In this document: positions 58,683 through 64,000 of the stretch, piece after piece
How the letters are laid out: every line of letters begins with the position of its first letter
Position numbering within the stretch: position 1 is the first letter of the stretch
Source of the DNA: an uncultured Candidatus Saccharibacteria bacterium
Lineage (GTDB): Bacteria > Patescibacteriota > Saccharimonadia > Saccharimonadales > Saccharimonadaceae
Direction: 5' to 3'
Assembly (NCBI GenBank): GCA_937898545.1
Contig: CALEJV010000002.1
Coordinates: 29,666-93,665, forward strand
DNA: 64,000 bases
Position numbers and translations under genes: made by a program
The notes under the pieces: model-generated
Told to the model about the DNA's origin: nothing
Database searches by the model: none
What the model saw: the letters and a program-made list of their open reading frames with translations, nothing else

Positions 58683-59891
58683 ATGACAGAAATGGCAGTT
58701 CGAGAACATAATCTTGCCCCACATTCTCAGCCAGAGACGCGGATGGAGCGGCAACAACAAGAGCGGGCAGAGCGACGTCAGCGATTGTGGCGAGCAATTG
58801 GTTGGCGAGCATCGTGTGCGATGCTTGGTGCTACGCTTGTGGGGACGTGGTCGTTTGTTGGTGCTCGACTCGAGGCGCGTCAGGCGAAGGAGCCGTTGCC
58901 GGCCTGCACGACACTGGATGATTCAATGTCGCAGCCGCATCTGGGACAGCCGACAGAGATTACACGCCGACCCTCGGTCACGATTGCTGAGGCGCTTGGC
59001 GATCGCACGGTCCTCGAGCGGCATAAGCAAGAAGTGTTGCAGGCAGTGCAGCCTTTGGTCGTTAAGATTAATGTCCATGGCAGTGAAGTGACAGGCTCTG
59101 GTGGAGACTATGGCGGGAGTGGGTTTATTGTCGAGACGCCGGGTGGTTGGTCTGTGGTGCTGACGGCTGGGCATGTTGTATCGTCTGAGCACCAGAGAGG
59201 TAATATTGCGGTAGAAACGACCAATGGCCATCGCTATGCCGTCCGGAGTGGTTGCTACACTGGCAAAGCAGACGGGCCACACAGGCCAACAGTGCCAGAT
59301 GTCGCGGCATTAACATTGCGTCACCAGAATTATACGCCTGCTCCTGCACTGCAATTTGCTACCCCTGATGAAGCAAGGGAAATTATACAACAAGGCCAAC
59401 CAATGTATGCGCTTGGCTTCCCTATCAATAGCAGTAATAACAGCCCGGCGCAGGTCACGCGCTGGCCAGCTAATCAGCCACGCCTCAACGTCCTCCTCCC
59501 GGTAGCGCAAGATGGCCCTGAGGGCAAAATAACTGTGGTGGCAGGAATAGAGAAGGCAGTGGGTGAGAACGAACCGTATGATCCTGCGCGCGAGGATTCT
59601 GTCTTGCCTGGTATGTCTGGTGGCATTGTCGTAGCGCAAGTCGAGACAGCAACAGGCGCTGAAGTGAAGATCGTTGGCATAACACAGGCAAGCAATACAG
59701 TCGTGGCTGATACAGATACCCTGAAGAGCTATGGTATTATTGCTGATGAGAAAAAGACAGCGACATACAAGCCGCGTCTGACATATCTTGGGAGCGTGAG
59801 TGAGATGATGGGGCCGCTTGCTGCGATGGATAAGCAGCAACCACTGTGGCGAGCTGTGACATTCGCCGCAGACATGGTGCAACCTTCCTGA
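58683..59891 (+). CDS. Membrane-anchored trypsin-like serine protease
   Basis: 402 aa. A basic N-terminus (QQQERAERRQRLWRAIGWR), a membrane helix (about 41-60), the PLPAC motif, and a trypsin-fold domain from about 135. The triad is His164 (VLTAGHVV), Asp206 (VPDVAAL) and Ser312 (LPGMSGGIVV), with GGSGFIV before the His. The protease domain would face outside. TATAAT at 58668-58673 puts the start of transcription at the ATG. It is divergent from its inactive homologue and shares a 142-base promoter region with it. Confidence 0.82.
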   Translation: MTEMAVREHNLAPHSQPETRMERQQQERAERRQRLWRAIGWRASCAMLGATLVGTWSFVGARLEARQAKEPLPACTTLDDSMSQPHLGQPTEITRRPSVTIAEALGDRTVLERHKQEVLQAVQPLVVKINVHGSEVTGSGGDYGGSGFIVETPGGWSVVLTAGHVVSSEHQRGNIAVETTNGHRYAVRSGCYTGKADGPHRPTVPDVAALTLRHQNYTPAPALQFATPDEAREIIQQGQPMYALGFPINSSNNSPAQVTRWPANQPRLNVLLPVAQDGPEGKITVVAGIEKAVGENEPYDPAREDSVLPGMSGGIVVAQVETATGAEVKIVGITQASNTVVADTDTLKSYGIIADEKKTATYKPRLTYLGSVSEMMGPLAAMDKQQPLWRAVTFAADMVQPS

Positions 59892-59922
59892 TACATTGAT
59901 GCATGTGCTATACTAAATCACT

Positions 59923-61035
59923 ATGAAACATCTCTGGCATTCTCATCACCCTTTTCGTATTTTTTGGTTTTCGGCGCTGCTGACGGTGCTGCTGGGCGGG
60001 GCGGTCTTTGGCCATTTGGGGACGAGCGGTTTGTGGGTGTTTGCCATCCTGGTGCTGCTGGAGGTGACCTTCAGCTTTGATAACGCTATCATCAATAGCC
60101 GCGTCTTGGCAACCCTAAGCCCCTTCTGGCAAAAGATCTTCCTAACGGTGGGGATCTTCATTGCAGTGTTTGTGGTGCGTTTTGTGCTGCCGATCGTTAT
60201 TGTGATGGTGGCAAGTGGGCACGATTTCTCAACAGTGGTCGATCTCGCGCTACATAAGCCGGCGGAGTATGGGCACATCCTCCACGCTGCGTCGCCAATG
60301 ATCGATGCCTTTGGTGGGGCGTTTTTGATTATGATTGGCCTAAGTTACTTTATGGACTACAACAAGCGGGTGCACTGGATGCGGCACGTCGAGCCATGGC
60401 TAGCCAAAGCGGGGCGCTTCGAGAACCTCAAAATATGTGTGATGCTGGCGGTGGCAGCAGTGCTGTACTTCACGGTAGAGCGGCAATATGAGTCGGTGGT
60501 ACTGATCTCATCCATCCTAGGAATCTTGCTGCATATTGGGCTTGAACTCTTTGGCTCGTTCTTTCATGACGACACGGCGCAGTCTCTCAAGGCAAAAACA
60601 GGCTGGGCGGCCTTTGCTAGCCTGATGTACTTGGAGGTGTTGGACGCGAGCTTTAGCTTTGATGGGGTGATTGGTGCATTTGCTATCACCAGTAGTATTG
60701 TCTTAATTGTAGCGGGCCTCGGGGCGGGTGCCATCTGGGTGCGCTCGCTTACGGTCTATCTACTACGGACTGGTGCACTGGGTAAATATAAGTATCTTGA
60801 GAATGGTGCGCACTGGGCCATTATGGCGCTGGGTGTGATGATGATCGCTAAACTCTTCCACGTGGAGCTGCCTGAATGGGCGACTGGTGGGCTGGGCCTT
60901 GTCTTTATTAGCTTGGCAGTTGGCAGTAGTATCCTCGAGGCTCGCGCCATTAACCTCCAGGCTGCAACCGCAAACACCGTCCACCACGCCGAGCAGCGCT
61001 TTAAGCGTGGAGTGAAGAAGATTGTGAAGCATTAG
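59923..61035 (+). CDS. DUF475 / TerC-superfamily integral membrane protein
   Basis: 370 aa, about nine membrane helices. The two acidic signatures of the family are LLEVTFSFDNAIINSRVL (helix 2) and LEVLDASFSFDGVIGAFAIT (helix 7). TerC-type proteins move or sense metal ions such as Mn2+; DUF475 members (YkoY/YjbE relatives) are less well known. TATACT lies 8 bases before the ATG. Single-gene unit. Confidence 0.88.
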   Translation: MKHLWHSHHPFRIFWFSALLTVLLGGAVFGHLGTSGLWVFAILVLLEVTFSFDNAIINSRVLATLSPFWQKIFLTVGIFIAVFVVRFVLPIVIVMVASGHDFSTVVDLALHKPAEYGHILHAASPMIDAFGGAFLIMIGLSYFMDYNKRVHWMRHVEPWLAKAGRFENLKICVMLAVAAVLYFTVERQYESVVLISSILGILLHIGLELFGSFFHDDTAQSLKAKTGWAAFASLMYLEVLDASFSFDGVIGAFAITSSIVLIVAGLGAGAIWVRSLTVYLLRTGALGKYKYLENGAHWAIMALGVMMIAKLFHVELPEWATGGLGLVFISLAVGSSILEARAINLQAATANTVHHAEQRFKRGVKKIVKH

Positions 61036-61124
61036 ATGTTGCTATAAACAAAAGCCACAAACTTACTACTGATACATGTCGTCGAGAGATAAAATACGCT
61101 CGAAATAATGTACTATACCGACGG

Positions 61125-61685
61125 CTAGTACGTCACACTCGTCGCTGCTATGTCTCCCGCAAGGAATTGCGCAATGAGAGAGGCTGACTGCTCAGCCGTC
61201 CACTGTTGTAAAATGGCTCGCTCATCTGAGGTAAAGTTACTCAAGACGAAGTCAATATCGCCGACTTGCTGCCGCATTTTATTGTCTGTGCCAAGGCGAA
61301 TGTGCCAAAAGTTCTGCCCAATATGCTGGTGGAGCGACTTAAGCCCATTGTTGCCTGCGCTCTCGCCGCCTCGCCTAACGCGAATTTTGCCAAAATCGAG
61401 GGCCACATCATCGTGAATAACGAGCACATCGTCGAGTGATAATTTATAAAAATCCATAATTGCTCGGGCTGCGACTCCTGTTTCGTTATAAAATGTGGTC
61501 GGCTTGGCGAGGATGACTTTCTCGCCGCAATGCGAAAACTCGGCCAGCTCAGCATTAAATCGGCTCTTTGGGGCAAACTGCACTCCCTGCTCTGCTGCAT
61601 AAGCGTCGAGGATGATGAAACCAGCGTTGTGCCGGGTGGCGGCATAGCGCGGGCCAGGGTTGCCGAGAGCGAGGAGTAATTTCAT
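61125..61685 (-). CDS. pth: Peptidyl-tRNA hydrolase
   Basis: 186 aa from the ATG at 61685, placed 7 bases after a minus-strand TATACT. LLLALGNPGPRYAATRHNAGFIILD has the catalytic His and Asn, KPTTFYNETGVAARAI and VIHDDVALDFGKIRVRRGGESAGNNGLKSL are the other conserved parts. It recycles peptidyl-tRNA dropped from ribosomes. The FMN of the usual TFMN motif is FYN here, a small change in a substrate-contact segment. Copy 3 of the hairpin element lies 46 bases upstream. Confidence 0.93.
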   Translation of the reverse strand: MKLLLALGNPGPRYAATRHNAGFIILDAYAAEQGVQFAPKSRFNAELAEFSHCGEKVILAKPTTFYNETGVAARAIMDFYKLSLDDVLVIHDDVALDFGKIRVRRGGESAGNNGLKSLHQHIGQNFWHIRLGTDNKMRQQVGDIDFVLSNFTSDERAILQQWTAEQSASLIAQFLAGDIAATSVTY

Positions 61686-61731
61686 ACGTATTAGTATAGC
61701 ATGGATAAGGTTTTGTTGTGGCTGCATTGGT

Positions 61732-61836
61732 GGTGCTATAGCTGAACCGAAAATGTTCCGGCCAGATTATACTACAGCGATCATCCGCCTGCTGTATAGC
61801 TGGCCTCCATATATTTTCTTGTTCAACTATAGCACC
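61732..61836 (-). ncRNA. Conserved hairpin element, copy 3
   Basis: 105 nt, minus orientation. The outer stem GGTGCTATAGTTGAAC with GTTCAGCTATAGCACC is 16 bp with one G-U pair, and the pair is good only if the minus strand is the RNA. The core AAGAAAATATATGG, GGCCAG...CTGGCC and GGAACATTTTCGG matches copies 1 and 2. The apical stem is longer here (TACAGC/GCTGTA), with loop ending GGATGATC. It lies between the divergent pth and CobW genes. Confidence 0.7.
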
Positions 61837-61924
61837 GTTACCCAGCAGCCTCACTCCTTAATATAAGACCATAAGATACTCTGTTAGAGCGAGCGGACAT
61901 ACTGAGCCATGCTATACTAAACCC

Positions 61925-62893
61925 ATGGCCCAGCGCGATAACGATCTTGAATTTAGCCTCAATGCCGCCTTCGACGAGCAGCGCGCTCAGCCTGGCCTGG
62001 TACCGCTCTACCTCATCAATGGCTCGCTGGGGGCGGGCAAGACGAGCGTGCTGGAGTATCTTTTGCGCCAGCCGGAGTTTGCTGGCTCGCGCGTGATTGA
62101 GAATGAATATGCCAACGAGAATGTCGATGGCTACCGGCTAGAAGGCCTGGCGGAGCTTGTGACGACGCTAGCGGGCGACTGCGTGTGCTGCTCGTCCAAG
62201 CATGCCTTGACGCGCATGCTGCTGGATTTTTGCCAGTCGTCCCCTGCCCCGGTTTTTATCGAGGCAACAGGGGTAGCACGGACGATGAACTTGGTAGAGA
62301 AGCTCATCAATGCCCGGATCTTCGCCAAATACGAGCTGCTGCAGAGCTATTATGTCATCACGGCGCACGAGATTTTGCACGGTATTGAGCCAGCTCACGA
62401 GGTGGAGCTGCAAGCCGCCGATACAATCCTTATTACCAAAGAAGATCTCCTGCACGGTGATGATCGCACTACCTATGATACTAAGCGCCGCGCCCTGCCC
62501 TACGCGCGGGTGCTGTCTGCGCCGCATGGGCATTTTGACCTTAGTAAGATCACAACGCCGTCGAGTCTACTCACCTTCTTTGATACGTACGATGGTGAGC
62601 TCGCCGTGCCGGATAACCCGACCTACAGCGTCATCGATATGTCGCAGCTCACTGCTACCGAGGCAGCCTTTGAGACGCTGTGGCTGGAACTCTTTGCGAC
62701 GTATGGGCTACGTCGGCTCAAGGGGTGCTTTATCGATGAGCATGGTGCGCGCCGGCACATCGAGGCTACGCCCGAGCAGATTCAGATCACCACTGGCCAG
62801 CTTGGCGAAGCACCCAAGCTGGTTTGCATTGGCACCCACGCCAGCAGCATCACCCGCGATGGGTTGGTAGCGCAGCTGATGATGTTTGGGTAA
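61925..62893 (+). CDS. CobW/COG0523 family GTPase (metal chaperone-like)
   Basis: 322 aa. Walker A LINGSLGAGKTSVLEYLL, the metal-binding AGDCVCCSSKHAL (CxCC), Walker B VFIEATGV and the base-binding ITKEDLL. A C-terminal CobW-type domain starts near 225. COG0523 proteins insert or buffer Zn or Co using GTP. The C-terminal His-rich tail of some members is missing. TATACT 6 bases before the ATG; leaderless. No Zur site or metal-enzyme gene nearby to indicate the target. Confidence 0.85.
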   Translation: MAQRDNDLEFSLNAAFDEQRAQPGLVPLYLINGSLGAGKTSVLEYLLRQPEFAGSRVIENEYANENVDGYRLEGLAELVTTLAGDCVCCSSKHALTRMLLDFCQSSPAPVFIEATGVARTMNLVEKLINARIFAKYELLQSYYVITAHEILHGIEPAHEVELQAADTILITKEDLLHGDDRTTYDTKRRALPYARVLSAPHGHFDLSKITTPSSLLTFFDTYDGELAVPDNPTYSVIDMSQLTATEAAFETLWLELFATYGLRRLKGCFIDEHGARRHIEATPEQIQITTGQLGEAPKLVCIGTHASSITRDGLVAQLMMFG

Positions 62894-63123
62894 GGTAGGT
62901 CTGAGGAGTCTCTTGGGCTTATCCACTAACTCCTCTGGTAGGATCTATTGCAGAGAATGAGGGTTGATTATTATTGGCTTGGATATAAAAATTTTTTCTC
63001 TTTTGCGTCATTCTCCCTTCTCTGTAGCGCCAGTACGAGAGGTTGGTATTGAGTCTTATATACATCAGAGGAGGGTGATATGGCAAGAAGCAGTATCGAA
63101 AGATAGATCTATGCCATAATAAA

Positions 63124-63171
63124 ACCCACCTACCCCTACTTTGTTGTACGCAAAAACAGAGGTAGATGGGT
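63124..63171 (-). terminator. Terminator for the small membrane protein gene
   Basis: ACCCATCTACC pairs with GGTAGGTGGGT (minus strand, long loop), followed by TTTTATTAT. It lies about 100 bases after the stop at 63268. The gap from 62894 to 63267 holds nothing else that I can support. Confidence 0.65.
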
Positions 63172-63267
63172 GTGATATTATGGGTCTTGCGATTTCTTAG
63201 CCCTTCCTTAAGCGAGGAGTATTCGTCGACCTGGATTGCTTGGCCGTATAGGCCACTAGAAGCCACA

Positions 63268-63474
63268 CTACCGACTCTTATCAAGGAATTCGCTTAGCTT
63301 CTCATCGATCGATGTGAGCGATTGGCTCATCTGATTGACTCGCCGGACGAACCAAACAAGTAGCCAAATAGCCACCACAAATAGCACAACATGGAAGGCG
63401 ATGGCCGACCAAAAAAGCGTATTTGCCTCGGGCGCGCGAATCAACAAAGCAAAATAAGCTGGTATATGAGTCAT
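63268..63474 (-). CDS. Small single-helix membrane protein
   Basis: 68 aa from the ATG at 63474, behind AAGGAG. One membrane helix (about 18-42, LFWSAIAFHVVLFVVAIWLLVWFV) is followed by a short coiled-coil tail (RRVNQMSQSLTSIDEKLSEFLDKSR). Such small proteins often modulate larger membrane complexes; nothing in the sequence tells which. Longer starts upstream lack a ribosome site. Confidence 0.6.
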   Translation of the reverse strand: MTHIPAYFALLIRAPEANTLFWSAIAFHVVLFVVAIWLLVWFVRRVNQMSQSLTSIDEKLSEFLDKSR

Positions 63475-63516
63475 GGTACAACTCCTTATGTTATTAGTTA
63501 TTACTGAATGTTGTTT

Positions 63517-63556
63517 GCCCACCCAGCCTTATTGTGTAACATAAGGCTGGGTGGGC
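63517..63556. repeat. Perfect 16-bp inverted repeat at the composition boundary
   Basis: GCCCACCCAGCCTTAT, loop TGTGTAAC, ATAAGGCTGGGTGGGC. For the minus strand it would be the terminator of the secreted-protein gene at 63567-63905. It also sits exactly where the sequence changes from Saccharibacteria-like to GC-rich, so it may mark a chimeric join. Confidence 0.75.
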
Positions 63557-63566
63557 GTTCCGGTGG

Positions 63567-63905
63567 CTAGTCCAGCTTCAGGCAGGACCAGCCCTCAGCG
63601 AGCGCGGCGTTCGTTACCTCGGCCTTGGAACCGGGGTAGAATCGGTTGCAGTAGCCCTGGATGTCGACACTACCAGCCGACCCAAACGACACACCGAACG
63701 GGAACGTGTACGACATGTCGTAACACGTCCATGTGTACGGCTCGCCGAAGAAGTTGTAGACACCGGAGTGCCCCTGCAGGCGGCAAGCCTCCTCAATATC
63801 CGCCGGCCACTCGCCGTCAGCGGCGTTCGCCGGCGAGCTCAAAACGAACCCGCCCACCGCCAACGCAGCGGTAGCACCCAAGGACGCGATCTTCCGGAAC
63901 TTCAT
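63567..63905 (-). CDS. Small secreted protein of actinobacterial type
   Basis: 112 aa. A textbook signal peptide (MKFRKIASLGATAALAVGG, cleavage near SPANA-AD) is followed by a ~80-residue mature part with four Cys (CRLQG, WTCYD, GYCNR, WSCLK), which may form two disulphides. GAGGAGG lies 6 bases before the ATG. Codons are strongly GC-rich at the third position, unlike all neighbours, and resemble high-GC actinobacteria. It is either host DNA joined by mis-assembly or a very recent transfer. Confidence 0.65.
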   Translation of the reverse strand: MKFRKIASLGATAALAVGGFVLSSPANAADGEWPADIEEACRLQGHSGVYNFFGEPYTWTCYDMSYTFPFGVSFGSAGSVDIQGYCNRFYPGSKAEVTNAALAEGWSCLKLD

Positions 63906-63961
63906 GTTATCCTCCTCTAGGATTCCGGGAGCCCAAGATTTTTGGGCTCAACCAACATGAC

Positions 63962-64000
63962 CTGTCTCTTATACACATCTCCGAGCCCACGAGACCTCTC
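63962..64000 (+). other. Illumina Nextera adapter sequence (artefact)
   Basis: 63962-63980 is the 19-base Tn5 mosaic end CTGTCTCTTATACACATCT, and 63981-63995 is the Nextera read-2 primer part CCGAGCCCACGAGAC. The last five bases, CTCTC, are where the i7 index begins. This is library DNA, not genome. Confidence 0.97.

Noticed and set aside
62919..63284. 121-codon minus-strand frame
   Set aside because: It crosses the terminator at 63124-63171 and overlaps the real small membrane protein; no ribosome site.
1..64000. tRNA or rRNA genes
   Set aside because: No T-loop consensus with a cloverleaf and no rRNA signature was seen anywhere in the window.

Overview
The window looks like one contig of a Candidatus Saccharibacteria (TM7, Patescibacteria) genome; this is inferred from gene content, not from a marker-gene search. 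The evidence is tight gene packing with frequent 1-4 base overlaps, TGA used as a stop, a stripped dcw cluster, a sigma-region-4 protein fused to HARE-HTH, many genes of unknown function, and surface lectin/glucanase proteins suited to an epibiont of other cells. Most genes that open a transcription unit lack a Shine-Dalgarno and have a TATAAT/TATACT box only 6-9 bases before the ATG, so leaderless transcription seems to be the rule. Genes inside operons have normal AGGAG sites.

Layout. 1-4.7 kb: end of a membrane protein, xseA-xseB, a membrane-anchored methyltransferase, a two-component pair and recO. 4.7-11.8 kb: glyS followed by an AT-rich accessory stretch with a GHKL ATPase/STAS-like gene broken by a 7-bp tandem duplication, an unknown protein, an Imm-5-like immunity protein, a CPBP protease whose 5' end is frameshifted, and an AbrB/Doc toxin-antitoxin pair. 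12-18 kb: a surface locus with two proteins that carry seven-unit BNR-like propellers and LAxTG sorting signals (one with a GH16 glucanase) and a secreted B-lectin. 18-34 kb: housekeeping genes (hpt, Nudix, rnhA, metK, Pif1-like helicase) mixed with accessory genes (DUF3800, SUKH, glutamine amidotransferase, WYL regulator/VOC, DUF4868). metK sits behind a SAM-I riboswitch and between two paralogous membrane-protein genes, one of them frameshifted.

34.5-48.7 kb: GH1 glucosidase, yvcK, HAD, galU, then the cell-division cluster mraZ-rsmH-(22-aa ORF)-ftsL-ftsI-mraY-ftsW-murG-ftsQ. mraZ has a GTGGG(T/A) repeat operator and three DnaA-box-like sites upstream. Genes then converge on a 2-kb non-coding stretch (48.7-50.7 kb). 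50.7-56.3 kb, minus strand: sigma-4/HARE protein, topA, a CDP-alcohol phosphatidyltransferase-like protein and dprA. 57-63.5 kb: a divergent trypsin-like protease and its apparently inactive homologue, a DUF475 membrane protein, pth and a CobW-type GTPase.

The RNA layer is the least conventional part. Three intergenic ~110-nt hairpins share a conserved core while their outer stems differ in sequence but stay paired. There are two candidate sRNAs with their own promoters and terminators (18.86 kb, 56.37 kb), a large structured region between mraZ and rsmH, and an 11-bp motif (ACCATAAGCGT) in three promoters. The last ~440 bases are suspect: a GC-rich actinobacterial-looking secreted protein follows a perfect 16-bp inverted repeat, and the final 39 bases are Illumina Nextera adapter.
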